From contig NZ_AUCP01000039.1 of the NCBI RefSeq assembly GCF_000429825.1, forward strand, positions 1 to 61,942: a stretch of DNA of 61,942 bases. Reading direction: 5' to 3'. Below are positions 49,931 through 61,693 of this stretch, in pieces. This stretch comes from Cohnella thermotolerans DSM 17683 (GTDB taxonomy: Bacteria; Bacillota; Bacilli; Paenibacillales; Paenibacillaceae). How positions within the stretch are numbered: position 1 is the first letter of the stretch; every line of letters begins with the position of its first letter. The position numbers and the translations under genes were made by a program. The notes below the pieces were generated by a model. That model did no database searches. It was not told where the DNA came from and saw only the letters and a list, made by a program, of their open reading frames with translations.

Positions 49931-51223
49931 ATGAAAGCGAACTGGGAAAAAATAGAGCAAAACGTCGGCCTGCTCGAGGTCGAGATCGAGGAGCAGAAGG
50001 TCGCGGAAGCGCTCGATAAAGCGTTCCGCAAAATCGTCAACCGGGTGAACGTTCCGGGCTTCCGCAAAGGCAAAGTGCCGCGCAAGATTTTCGAAGCTCG
50101 TTTCGGCGTAGAGAGCCTCTACCAAGACGCCATCGACATTTTGCTGCCGAGCGCGTACAGCGAAGCCGTCGACCAAACCGGCATCGTCCCGGTCGACCGT
50201 CCGGAAGTGGACGTCGAGCAATTCGGGAAAGGCCAGCCGTTCAAGTTCAAAGCGAAAGTGACCGTTAAACCGGAAGTGAAGCTGGGCGAATACAAGGGCC
50301 TGGACGTTCCGCTTGCCGATACTGAAGTGACGGAAGAAGAAATCAACCAAGAGCTGGAGCGCCTCCAACAGCGCCATGCGGAGCTCGTCGTCGTGGACGA
50401 AGGTCCGGCGCAAATGGGCGACGTTACGGTTATCGACTTCGAAGGCTTCGAGAACGGCGTTCCGTTCGAAGGCGGCAAGGGCGAGCGCTATTCGCTGGAG
50501 CTCGGCTCCGGATCGTTCATCCCCGGCTTCGAAGAACAAGTCGTCGGCTTGAACATTGCCGAAGAGAAGGACATCAACGTTACCTTCCCGGAAGATTATC
50601 ACGTGGAGAATCTGGCCGGCAAGCCGGTTGTATTCAAAGTGAAGCTGCACGAGATCAAGCGCAAGAACCTGCCGGCGCTGGACGACGAGTTCGCGAAGGA
50701 CATCAGCGAGTTCGATACGCTGGATGAATACAAACAGGATTTGGCGAGCAAGCTGAAAGAGCGTAAAGCTAAAGAAGCCCAATCGGCCCGCGAGGCCGCG
50801 CTTGTCGATCTGGCCGCGGCCAATGCCGAAGTCGACATTCCGGAAGTGATGATCGACACCGAAGTCGACAACATGCTGAAGGAATTCGAGAACCGCATCC
50901 GCATGCAAGGCTTGACCCTCGACGTGTACTATCAGTTCAGCGGTCAAGATGAAGCGGCGCTTCGCGCGCAGCTGAGACCGGACGCTTCCAAGCGCGTTCG
51001 CAACAACCTGGTGCTTGAAGCGATCGCCAAAGCGGAGAACCTGGAAGTAACCGAACAAGACATCGAAGAAGAACTGAACAACCTGTCCAAAGTTTACAAC
51101 CGCTCGGCGGACGAGCTCCGCAACCTGTTCGCTTCCAACGGTTACCTGAGCACGCTCAAGTCCGACTTGGAAGTCCGCAAGGCCGTCAAGTTCCTTGAAG
51201 ACAACAGCAAGCAAGCCGCTTAA
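49931..51223 (+). CDS. tig: Trigger factor
   Basis: 430-aa ribosome-bound chaperone with peptidyl-prolyl isomerase activity. The ribosome-binding N-terminal domain (about 1-110) has VNVPGFRKGKVPRKIFE, the signature that docks at the exit tunnel. The FKBP-like domain (about 160-245) has MGDVTVIDFEGFENGVPFEG and GSFIPGFEEQVVG. The C-terminal helical chaperone arms follow to 430. GGAGGGG lies 11 nt before ATG 49931. It has its own strong promoter and terminator, upstream of clpP-clpX as in most bacteria. Nascent chains are its substrates. Confidence 0.97.
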   Translation: MKANWEKIEQNVGLLEVEIEEQKVAEALDKAFRKIVNRVNVPGFRKGKVPRKIFEARFGVESLYQDAIDILLPSAYSEAVDQTGIVPVDRPEVDVEQFGKGQPFKFKAKVTVKPEVKLGEYKGLDVPLADTEVTEEEINQELERLQQRHAELVVVDEGPAQMGDVTVIDFEGFENGVPFEGGKGERYSLELGSGSFIPGFEEQVVGLNIAEEKDINVTFPEDYHVENLAGKPVVFKVKLHEIKRKNLPALDDEFAKDISEFDTLDEYKQDLASKLKERKAKEAQSAREAALVDLAAANAEVDIPEVMIDTEVDNMLKEFENRIRMQGLTLDVYYQFSGQDEAALRAQLRPDASKRVRNNLVLEAIAKAENLEVTEQDIEEELNNLSKVYNRSADELRNLFASNGYLSTLKSDLEVRKAVKFLEDNSKQAA

Positions 51224-51252
51224 TTTCAAGGCTGAAAGTCCAACATAGGGTT

Positions 51253-51284
51253 AAGGCACGTGCAAGCCGCGTGCCTTCTTTTTC
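51253..51284 (+). terminator. Terminator of tig
   Basis: AAGGCACG...CGTGCCTT stem followed by CTTTTTC. Confidence 0.85.
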
Positions 51285-51335
51285 ACTCTACATAAGGCCG
51301 GAAGCCCAATTGAGGAGTACCGGGTGACCGCCAAC

Positions 51336-51364
51336 ATGACATTGCGGATTGAACGTGTTAGAAT
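51336..51364 (+). promoter_or_regulatory. Sigma-A promoter of clpP
   Basis: ATGACA (51336-51341), 17-nt spacer, TAGAAT (51359-51364), each five of six consensus. I see no clear tandem CtsR heptad next to it. Confidence 0.6.
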
Positions 51365-51409
51365 ATTACCGAAACTTCAAAAGTCCAATAAAGAAAAGAG
51401 GTTGGTCAC

Positions 51410-52000
51410 ATGAACTTGGTACCGATCGTCGTCGAACAGACGAACCGGGGAGAACGCTCGTACGATATTTACTCCCGGTTGTTGAAAGACCGCATTATTT
51501 TTCTAGGCAGCGCCATTGATGACGATGTGGCCAATTCCATCATCGCCCAACTGCTTTTCTTGGCTGCGGATGATCCGGAGAAAGACATCAGCCTGTACAT
51601 CAACTCCCCCGGCGGTTCCGTCACGGCCGGAATGGGAATTTATGATACGATGCAATTCATCAAGCCGGACGTCAGCACGATTTGCGTCGGCATGGCGGCA
51701 AGCATGGGTTCGTTGCTGCTTACCGCGGGCGCGAAGGGCAAGCGCTTCGCTTTGCCGAACAGCGAAATCATGATTCACCAGCCTCTCGGAGGCGTCAGGG
51801 GGCAAGCGGCCGACATCAAGATTCACGCCGACTGGATTCTCAAGACGAAGGAGAAGCTTAACCGTATTTACGTGGAGCGCACCGGTCAATCCTATGAGAA
51901 GATCGAGCGCGACACGGACCGCGACAATTTCATGACCGCGGAGGAAGCTTGCGCCTACGGTCTGGTCGACAAGGTCATCGCTTCTCCCATTAACGGTTAA
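51410..52000 (+). CDS. clpP: ATP-dependent Clp protease proteolytic subunit
   Basis: 196-aa serine protease that forms the double-heptamer chamber used by ClpX, ClpC or ClpE. Catalytic triad Ser98 (GMAASMGS), His123 (IMIHQPLGG) and Asp172 (DTDRDNF) is complete. The N-terminus [20 protein letters not shown] is the usual processed start. GAGG precedes ATG 51410 by ten bases. clpX begins 11 nt downstream, so the two form an operon; in B. subtilis clpP is elsewhere, so this clpP-clpX pairing is the more general bacterial order. Degrades misfolded and regulatory proteins in the cytosol. Confidence 0.97.
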   Translation: MNLVPIVVEQTNRGERSYDIYSRLLKDRIIFLGSAIDDDVANSIIAQLLFLAADDPEKDISLYINSPGGSVTAGMGIYDTMQFIKPDVSTICVGMAASMGSLLLTAGAKGKRFALPNSEIMIHQPLGGVRGQAADIKIHADWILKTKEKLNRIYVERTGQSYEKIERDTDRDNFMTAEEACAYGLVDKVIASPING

Positions 52001-52011
52001 GGAGTGATCCC

Positions 52012-53271
<1,260 letters not shown>

Positions 53272-53326
53272 GCGGCGGGCGGATCGATTCCGCGGGCCGG
53301 CGAACGGCTTTCGAAGTCTGCCGGTT

Positions 53327-53362
53327 CCACCCTGTTGCCTGGCTTATGCGGCGGCAGGGTGG
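53327..53362 (+). terminator. Hairpin between clpX and ispG
   Basis: CCACCCTG...CAGGGTGG stem with inner GCC/GGC pairing, followed only by GATTTGG. A weak terminator or attenuator; the missing T-run leaves its role open. Confidence 0.3.
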
Positions 53363-53392
53363 GATTTGGCATATACGGGGAGATTGGGAGAA

Positions 53393-54490
53393 ATGTACTT
53401 GCGCACTGAGACCGTTCCCGTTCGGGTGGGGAACCTGACGATCGGCGGGAACAATCAGGTCATACTTCAAAGCATGTGCACGACCAAGACGGCGGACGTC
53501 GCGGCAACGGTAGCCGAGATCAAGCGGCTGGAAGAAGCCGGATGCCAGCTCGTACGCGTGACCGTCAACAACAAGGAAGCGGCCGAGGCGATCAAAGCGA
53601 TCAAACGCGAAATTTCCATTCCGCTCGTAGCCGACATTCATTTCGATTACCGGTTGGCGCTGCTCGCCATCGAGAACGGCATTGACAAAGTCCGCATCAA
53701 CCCCGGCAACATCGGCCGCCGCGAGAAAGTCGAAGCGGTCGTCAAGGCGTGCAAGGAGAAAGGCATTCCGATCCGGATCGGCGTCAACGCCGGGTCGCTG
53801 GAGAACCACCTGCTCGAAAAATACGGCTATCCGACGCCCGAAGCGATGGTCGAGAGCGCGCTTTATCATATCGGCATTTTGGAAGAGCTCGATTTTCACG
53901 ACATTATCGTATCCCTGAAAGCTTCCAACGTGCCCATGGCCATCGCCGCTTACACGAAGGCGGCCGAAGTCATTAAATATCCTTTGCATCTGGGCATTAC
54001 CGAGGCGGGGACGCTGTTCTCCGGCACGGTGAAAAGCGCGGCGGGACTCGGCGTTCTGTTGAACGCCGGCATCGGCAACACGATGCGGATCTCGCTCAGC
54101 GCCGATCCGGTCGAGGAGATCAAGGTCGCCCGCGAACTGCTCAAGACGTTTGGCCTCATATCGGACGCCCCGACGTTGATCTCCTGCCCGACGTGCGGGC
54201 GGCTTGACATCGACCTGTTCGCGGTTGCGAACGAAGTGGAAGAGTATTTGTCCAAAGTGAAAGTGCCGATCAAAGTGTCGGTGCTTGGCTGCGCGGTCAA
54301 CGGTCCCGGCGAAGCGCGGGAGGCCGACATCGGCATCGCGGGCGCCCGCGGCGAAGGGATGCTGTTCCGCTACGGCGAGATGATCCGCAAAGTGCCCGAG
54401 AAGGAGCTCGTCAGCGAGCTGAAGAAGGAGATCGACAACATCGTCGCCGTTTACAACGAGACGGGCGTCATTCCGGGCCGGAAGCATTAA
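53393..54490 (+). CDS. ispG: 4-hydroxy-3-methylbut-2-enyl-diphosphate synthase IspG
   Basis: 365-aa iron-sulfur enzyme of the MEP isoprenoid pathway; it converts MEcPP to HMBPP. The TIM-barrel part opens with [20 protein letters not shown] and the C-terminal cluster domain has ISCPTCGR and [12 protein letters not shown], supplying three Cys ligands to the [4Fe-4S] cluster. The frame is open to a TTG at 53366, but ATG 53393 gives the usual start and length; GGGGAG is ten bases upstream. Sits between clpX and a PCYCGC lipoprotein, an insertion relative to the B. subtilis clpX-lonB order. Needs reduced flavodoxin or ferredoxin. Confidence 0.95.
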   Translation: MYLRTETVPVRVGNLTIGGNNQVILQSMCTTKTADVAATVAEIKRLEEAGCQLVRVTVNNKEAAEAIKAIKREISIPLVADIHFDYRLALLAIENGIDKVRINPGNIGRREKVEAVVKACKEKGIPIRIGVNAGSLENHLLEKYGYPTPEAMVESALYHIGILEELDFHDIIVSLKASNVPMAIAAYTKAAEVIKYPLHLGITEAGTLFSGTVKSAAGLGVLLNAGIGNTMRISLSADPVEEIKVARELLKTFGLISDAPTLISCPTCGRLDIDLFAVANEVEEYLSKVKVPIKVSVLGCAVNGPGEAREADIGIAGARGEGMLFRYGEMIRKVPEKELVSELKKEIDNIVAVYNETGVIPGRKH

Positions 54491-54506
54491 GTCTGGGGAG
54501 AAGCCG

Positions 54507-55001
54507 ATGATGAAGAACCGGATGTTTTGGCTGCTGACGGGCCTGGCCTTGTTCGTGTTGCTTGCGGCTTGCGGTAAGGATAACAGCAAGGACGATGCGA
54601 GCGCCGCACATATTATGCCTAATGGCGATAGACAGGAAGAGACGGCTTCCCTTGCGGACATGCCCGGCTTCCTGGACGGCTTGCCGGAGACGGTTCGGCT
54701 TGCCTATGCAGCCGCGGCCAAGCTCCAAGACACGCTGATCTACATCCCGTGCTATTGCGGTTGCGGGCAGACGGCAGGGCACAAGAGCAATCTGGATTGC
54801 TTCATCGCCGGCGTGCGGGAAGACGGCACGGTCATCTGGGACGATCACGGCACCGGCTGCGGCGTTTGCCAGCAGATCGCGCTCCAGGCGGCGAGCATGA
54901 AGCGGCAGGGCCATTCCGTTCTGGAAATTCGCAAATTCGTGGACGACACTTACAAGGAAGGCTATGCGGCTCCGACAGACACTCCGATGCCTCAAGCCTG
55001 A
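54507..55001 (+). CDS. PCYCGC-motif lipoprotein
   Basis: 164-aa lipoprotein (lipobox LLAAC). The mature part contains IPCYCGCGQTAGHKSNLDCF, the Cys-rich PCYCGC motif, followed by DDHGTGCGVCQQIALQA, so six or seven Cys may bind a metal or form disulfides. This domain is found in Firmicutes surface proteins; its function is not known to me. ATG 54507 follows GGGGAG by nine bases and lies 16 nt after ispG, so the two are probably cotranscribed. A strong terminator follows. A copper- or haem-related role has been suggested for similar motifs, but that is speculative here. Confidence 0.8.
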   Translation: MMKNRMFWLLTGLALFVLLAACGKDNSKDDASAAHIMPNGDRQEETASLADMPGFLDGLPETVRLAYAAAAKLQDTLIYIPCYCGCGQTAGHKSNLDCFIAGVREDGTVIWDDHGTGCGVCQQIALQAASMKRQGHSVLEIRKFVDDTYKEGYAAPTDTPMPQA

Positions 55002-55021
55002 CCGGCCATACGAACCAAACT

Positions 55022-55048
55022 TGGAACACCTTCGGGTGTTCTTTTTTT
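55022..55048 (+). terminator. Terminator of ispG and the PCYCGC gene
   Basis: GAACACC-ttcg-GGTGTTC with UUCG-type loop, followed by TTTTTTT. Confidence 0.9.
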
Positions 55049-55093
55049 GTTTTTTTCATGACCTTCCAGGGATAATAGCCGCTTTCAGGGGGG

Positions 55094-55156
55094 CCATCCC
55101 ATTATCCCCTCCGTTCAGAGACGCGGCGCAACTGAATGAAAGGGATAATGGGATGG
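55094..55156. repeat. Long inverted repeat (REP-like palindrome)
   Basis: Perfect 15-bp arms CCATCCCATTATCCC (55094-55108) and GGGATAATGGGATGG (55142-55156), with an inner TTCAG/CTGAA stem. No T-run follows on either side, so it is not a normal terminator. A related GGGATAATAG lies just upstream (about 55069). Confidence 0.7.
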
Positions 55157-55186
55157 GGCTGAAAAAAAAGAGATATGCCCCAGTTT

Positions 55187-55207
55187 ACAAACCGACCATC
55201 GGTCTGT
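55187..55207 (+). promoter_or_regulatory. Probable TetR-family operator
   Basis: Palindrome ACAnACCGAnnnTCGGTnTGT, the ACCGA/TCGGT type seen upstream of many Firmicute TetR genes, 42 nt before the broken tetR start. Confidence 0.5.
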
Positions 55208-55248
55208 CTTTATGAGAATACATCTGCAGCGCCGGCAAGGAGGAATCA

Positions 55249-55529
55249 TGAGACGCGAATTGAAACGGGAGCAGACGCTGCAGCTTTTGCTGGACACGGC
55301 CAGGCAGCTTATTCGGGAGAAGGGATGCATGAAGACGACCTTCAGCGACATTATGGAACGATCCGGTTTGTCCAAGGGCGCGATCTTCCACTATGTGAAA
55401 GGGAAAGACGATCTGCTCGGAATGCTGCTTCGGTCGGGAATAGAACCGAAGCCTACCGCAAAGCCTCCAGGCAATGGGCCGTGTTCGGAACGGTGGCCAC
55501 CTTGCTGCCGGTGGTTGTGCTTTATCTGA
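55249..55529 (+). pseudogene. Truncated TetR-family regulator
   Basis: AAGGAGG precedes ATG 55249, and the first 58 codons encode a clean TetR DNA-binding domain: LLDTARQLIREKGCMKTTFS then DIMERSGLSKGAIFHYVKGK. A full protein is about 190 aa, but after DDLLGMLLRSG the frame becomes Pro/Cys-rich nonsense and stops at 55529. The ligand-binding domain is missing. From about 55445 a different frame encodes the end of a membrane protein, so a deletion seems to have joined two genes. The operator upstream is intact, so a short DNA-binding peptide could still be made. Confidence 0.75.
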
Positions 55530-55555
55530 TGATCGCCAAGACAAATATAGGATAA
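55445..55555 (+). pseudogene. C-terminal fragment of a membrane protein (fused behind tetR)
   Basis: The frame reads TEAYRKASRQWAVFGTVATL then LPVVVLYLMIAKTNIG and stops at 55553-55555. An amphipathic basic segment followed by one hydrophobic helix and a short tail looks like the last helix of a small DUF2269-like membrane protein; that family name is a guess. It has no start. The 27-codon frame after it (55567-55650, GTG start) is another short hydrophobic scrap. Confidence 0.45.
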
Positions 55556-55672
55556 GGGGGATTCGAGTGGTCACGCCGCTGCTTCCCCGCACGTTGATGC
55601 AAGTGCTGTTTTTGGCCGCCGCCATTGGCTCCGGTTGGCTTCGGGTTTGACGGCAATTGTAGATTCGGATGA

Positions 55673-55702
55673 CTATATTGGCCGGTATTCGGGCAATACT
55701 AC
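55673..55702 (+). promoter_or_regulatory. Candidate sigma-F promoter of lonB
   Basis: CTATA (55673-55677), 15-nt spacer, GGCAATACTA (55693-55702). The -10 fits the sigma-F consensus GGnAAnAhTR at all positions and the -35 fits four of five. Known biology: B. subtilis lonB is a forespore gene under sigma-F. Confidence 0.6.
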
Positions 55703-55783
55703 CAAGTATGAGCCCGGGTACCGGTTTTTTTGCGCCGTTCCAGAGGTCGGCCAACACGGGACGGTACGGAAAGGATGGATCGT

Positions 55784-57568
55784 ATGACGCTCAGCACTTT
55801 GCTTATGTTGGTGCAAGTTTTTTTTGCCGTGGTTATCGGCGTATATTTCTGGAATCTTCTGCGCAATCAGAAAAATAACCGTACCGCCGTCGATCGGGAA
55901 TCGCGCAAGGAGATGGATAAGCTCCGTAAGCTGCGGTCCATCTCGCTGACGAAGCCGCTCGCCGAGAAGACGCGGCCCGTCTCGATGAACGATATCGTCG
56001 GCCAGAAGGAAGGGCTGCGCGCGCTGAAAGCGGCTCTCTGCAGCAGCAATCCGCAGCACGTTATCGTCTACGGCCCTCCCGGCGTAGGGAAGACGGCGGC
56101 CGCACGCGTCATTCTGGAGGAGGCGAAGCGCAATCCGTCTTCGCCGTTCCGGCTGGACGCCAAATTTACCGAGATCGACGCCACGACGGCCCGGTTCGAC
56201 GAGCGGGGCATCGCCGACCCGTTGATCGGCTCGGTGCACGACCCGATCTACCAGGGCGCGGGGGCGATGGGCGTCGCGGGCATTCCCCAGCCGAAGCCCG
56301 GAGCGGTAACGAAGGCGCACGGAGGCATTCTCTTTATCGACGAGATCGGCGAGCTTCACCCGATTCAACTGAACAAGCTGCTGAAAGTGCTCGAAGACCG
56401 CAAGGTGTTCTTGGAAAGCGCGTATTATCACGCCGAAGACGCGAATATTCCGCTGTACATTCACGATATTTTCCAGAACGGCTTGCCGGCAGACTTCCGC
56501 CTCGTCGGAGCGACGACCCGCTCGCCGAGCGAGCTGCCGCCGGCGCTGCGGAGCCGGTGCATGGAAGTTTACTTCCGGCCGCTTCTTCCCGAAGAGATCG
56601 GCCAGATCGCGGAGAATGCGATCTCCAAGATCGGCTTCCCGCCGCAGCCCGATGCGGTGGAGGTCGTCAAGCACTACGCGACGAACGGCCGGGAAGCGGT
56701 GAACATGATCCAGCTGGCGGCCGGGCTGGCGCTGTCCGAGAACCGCCAAGGGCTGACAGCCGCCGACGTCGAATGGGTCGCGAACAGCAGCCAGCTGCCG
56801 CCGCGCCCGGATCGCAAAGTGCCGGCGGAGCCGCAAGTCGGCCTCGTCAACGGCCTGGCCGTCTACGGGCCGAGCATGGGAGCCTTGCTGGAAATCGAGG
56901 TTACCGCGATTCCCGCTTCCGCCGGCAAAGGCTCGTTCACGATTACCGGCGTGGTGGAGGAGGAAGAGCTCGGCGGCGGCCAACGTACGCTGCGCCGCAA
57001 GAGCATGGCCAAAGGCTCGGTGGACAACGTCCTGACGGTGCTCCGCCGCTGCGGCCTCCATCCGGAGAACTTCGACCTGCACATTAACTTCCCCGGCGGA
57101 ACGCCCGTCGACGGACCGTCCGCCGGCGTCGCGATGGCCGTCGCGATCGCTTCGGCCATGACGGGCCGCCCGGTCGACAACAAGCTCGCGATGACCGGGG
57201 AGATCAGCATCCACGGCAAGATCAAGCCGGTCGGGGGCGTTGTGGCGAAGGTCGAAGCCGCGTTCCAGGCGGGAGCGGAGACGGTGATCATTCCGAAGGA
57301 GAACTGGCAGGCGATCTTCGAAGGCTTGGAAGGCGTGACGGTCGTCCCGGCCGAGAACATCGAGGAGGTGTTCGCAAGAATTTTCGGCGAACAGCTTGCG
57401 CCCCTCGAGGTGGAGAACGCAGAACGCCCGCTTCCCGCCGAAGCCTTCGCCGCCGCGCCCGTATCGGTTCTCCACGCCGGAAGCATCGGGCTGGAGCCGC
57501 AGAAGCAGCCGCATTTTCCGACCGGAAACCACGCTTCTCCGAATCCCGGGGCCCCGGTGTCGGGCTGA
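55784..57568 (+). CDS. lonB: Sporulation ATP-dependent protease LonB
   Basis: 594-aa membrane-associated Lon-type protease of the forespore. An N-terminal hydrophobic segment (LSTLLMLVQVFFAVVIGVYF) anchors it; the AAA domain has GPPGVGKTA (Walker A) and ILFIDEIGEL (Walker B). The protease domain has PVDGPSAGVAM (catalytic Ser446) and GGVVAKVEA (Lys489), the Lon Ser-Lys dyad. ATG 55784 is better spaced from GGAAAGG than ATG 55775. The last 45 residues (Pro/His/Ala-rich) extend beyond the usual end. A sigma-F-like promoter lies 80 nt upstream and a terminator follows, so it is separated from lonA. Confidence 0.94.
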   Translation: MTLSTLLMLVQVFFAVVIGVYFWNLLRNQKNNRTAVDRESRKEMDKLRKLRSISLTKPLAEKTRPVSMNDIVGQKEGLRALKAALCSSNPQHVIVYGPPGVGKTAAARVILEEAKRNPSSPFRLDAKFTEIDATTARFDERGIADPLIGSVHDPIYQGAGAMGVAGIPQPKPGAVTKAHGGILFIDEIGELHPIQLNKLLKVLEDRKVFLESAYYHAEDANIPLYIHDIFQNGLPADFRLVGATTRSPSELPPALRSRCMEVYFRPLLPEEIGQIAENAISKIGFPPQPDAVEVVKHYATNGREAVNMIQLAAGLALSENRQGLTAADVEWVANSSQLPPRPDRKVPAEPQVGLVNGLAVYGPSMGALLEIEVTAIPASAGKGSFTITGVVEEEELGGGQRTLRRKSMAKGSVDNVLTVLRRCGLHPENFDLHINFPGGTPVDGPSAGVAMAVAIASAMTGRPVDNKLAMTGEISIHGKIKPVGGVVAKVEAAFQAGAETVIIPKENWQAIFEGLEGVTVVPAENIEEVFARIFGEQLAPLEVENAERPLPAEAFAAAPVSVLHAGSIGLEPQKQPHFPTGNHASPNPGAPVSG

Positions 57569-57603
57569 ACGCCGCGGCCGGGGATCTATCGATCGCAATG
57601 TCG

Positions 57604-57631
57604 GCGCCGTCCTTCGGGCGGCGCTACTTTT
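57604..57631 (+). terminator. Terminator of lonB
   Basis: GCGCCGTCC-ttc-GGGCGGCGC stem (one G-T pair) followed by TACTTTT. Confidence 0.7.
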
Positions 57632-57640
57632 GTGTCCGTT

Positions 57641-57669
57641 TTGCGGCGCGTGGTAACATTTGATACAAT
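57641..57669 (+). promoter_or_regulatory. Sigma-A promoter of lonA
   Basis: TTGCGG (57641-57646), 17-nt spacer, TACAAT (57664-57669), 52 nt before ATG 57722. Confidence 0.65.
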
Positions 57670-57721
57670 GACTGGAGTACTTGTTTGACGATTCACATGA
57701 CATCCATGGAGGTGCCGGATC

Positions 57722-60157
<2,436 letters not shown>

Positions 60158-60175
60158 CAGGAGAATCGACCGCTT

Positions 60176-60820
60176 ATGAAGATCAAATCCAGCGAATTTG
60201 TCATCAGCGCCGTCGGCCCCAAGCAATACCCGGACGAAGGATTGCCCGAGGTGGCGCTTGCGGGCCGCTCGAACGTCGGCAAATCGTCGCTGATCAACCG
60301 GATGCTGCTGCGCAAGAATCTGGCGCGCACGAGCTCCCAGCCGGGCAAAACGCAGCAGCTCAACTATTACCGCATCAACAACGAGTTGTTTTTCGTCGAC
60401 GTTCCGGGCTACGGCTACGCGAAAGTATCCCGCACGGAGCGCGAGGCGTGGGGCCGCATGATCGAGCATTATTTGCGCCATCGCGAGCCGCTGCGCCTCG
60501 TCATTCTGCTCGTCGACTTGCGCCATCCGCCGTCCGCCCTCGACGTATCGATGTACGAGTGGCTGTCCCACTACGGCATTCCGCTTTGCGTCGTCGCCAC
60601 GAAGGCGGACAAATTGGGCAAAAGCCAGCTGCCTAAGCACGCCAAGCAGGTGCGCGAGACGCTCGGCATGCCCAAGGATCAGCCGCTTGTCCTCTTCTCG
60701 TCCGAGACGGGCATGGGAAGGGACGAATTATGGAGCATTATCGAGCAAGCGGCCGATTTGCCCGCAATCTCCCCCTCGGAACCGCAGAATGACCCGCAGG
60801 AAAGCGAGGATAACGAGTAA
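60176..60820 (+). CDS. engB: Ribosome biogenesis GTPase YsxC/EngB
   Basis: 214-aa essential small GTPase that helps assemble the 50S subunit. G1 [13 protein letters not shown]2 region [14 protein letters not shown]3 DVPGYGYA, G4 TKADK and G5 FSSETG are all present. AGGAG lies 12 nt before ATG 60176. The C-terminal 25 residues are acidic and variable. Directly downstream of lonA in the conserved lonA-engB order. A weak GATTCC/GG-ATC hairpin with a T-run (about 60831-60857) may end the transcript. Confidence 0.96.
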   Translation: MKIKSSEFVISAVGPKQYPDEGLPEVALAGRSNVGKSSLINRMLLRKNLARTSSQPGKTQQLNYYRINNELFFVDVPGYGYAKVSRTEREAWGRMIEHYLRHREPLRLVILLVDLRHPPSALDVSMYEWLSHYGIPLCVVATKADKLGKSQLPKHAKQVRETLGMPKDQPLVLFSSETGMGRDELWSIIEQAADLPAISPSEPQNDPQESEDNE

Positions 60821-60973
60821 AAGCTCGCGAAGATTCCGGCAGGCATCGTTTTTTTCGCTTATATCCGGGAATATCGCGGTTGGCCGGCAGGAAACCCCTT
60901 TGGAATTATCGTATAATGAAGAGGAAACAAGAAACAGTCACCTTCGCAACAAAATGGAATTGAGGAGATTTCT

Positions 60974-61561
60974 ATGGCTAAGCGAATAGCCACGGAGTAT
61001 GTCAGCGCCAATTTTAAAGTGACGGAAGCCGAGATGCCGATTCTTATTTCTCTATGCGAAGCTCAGCAGTTGCGTCTGCAAGTGTTCGTGTTGGATAACG
61101 GTAATCACGAGGTCGTCCTTCAAGACGAAGCCGGAGAAGCGGTCCGTCTCCGTTTCGAACGCAGCCGCGAAGGGTACGTTTGCGACTTGTCCTGCCGGGT
61201 CGTGCAGCTCAACTTGACCAACGCGCTGCGCACGCTGGTGGCCACTTTCAAAGGGGACGCCGTCGTCAATCGCATTTATCAAGGTTTTACGATGGTGTAC
61301 CACTATTTGGAAGGCAAGGTTATCCGAATCGTCGAGAGCAAAGGAGATCAATTACGTACCGTATTCGAGCACCGGGACACGCTTGGGGAGCTGGAAGCGC
61401 AATTCAAGCGGCGTTCGGTGGAGGAAGAGATCGGGATTTTGCGGCGGGCGGTGAACGAGCTGCTCGATCTGCGGAATCAGACGGCGCATCCCGAACAGAT
61501 CGCGGACATCGACGAACGGCTGAAGCATCACAGCCGCTTGCTCTTCGCGTTGGAAGCGTGA
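60974..61561 (+). CDS. Conserved-looking protein of unknown function
   Basis: 195-aa protein not recognised. No signal peptide or membrane segment. First half is beta-rich (EMPILISLCEAQQLRLQVFV, HEVVLQDEAGEAVRLRFERS, DLSCRVVQLNLTNALRTLVA), the middle has the strand FTMVYHYLEGKVIRIVESKG, and the end is a long helix pair (TLGELEAQFKRRSVEEEIGI, LDLRNQTAHPEQIADIDERL) that could be a coiled coil. GAGGAG lies six bases before ATG 60974, and TATAAT at 60912-60917 is a good -10 box without a clear -35. It is monocistronic, with a strong terminator. Function unknown. Confidence 0.65.
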   Translation: MAKRIATEYVSANFKVTEAEMPILISLCEAQQLRLQVFVLDNGNHEVVLQDEAGEAVRLRFERSREGYVCDLSCRVVQLNLTNALRTLVATFKGDAVVNRIYQGFTMVYHYLEGKVIRIVESKGDQLRTVFEHRDTLGELEAQFKRRSVEEEIGILRRAVNELLDLRNQTAHPEQIADIDERLKHHSRLLFALEA

Positions 61562-61591
61562 ATCTCCAATAGGCCTGTTTATCGGTTTAAG

Positions 61592-61618
61592 CCTGCCGGG
61601 CGTCCGGCGGGTTTTTTT
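61592..61618 (+). terminator. Terminator after the unknown gene at 60974
   Basis: CCTGCCGG-gcgt-CCGGCGGG stem followed by TTTTTTT. Confidence 0.9.
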
Positions 61619-61693
61619 GACATTATAGAATTTATAAATTTTGGGGTGGGAGCAGGTCTTCCGCCTGATTTCTGTTTTTGGTAAGGTTAGGAT

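Noticed and set aside
51300..51410. CtsR heptad repeats upstream of clpP
   Set aside because: I looked for GGTCAAA-type tandem repeats and found only an isolated GGTCA next to the start codon, not enough to claim an operator.
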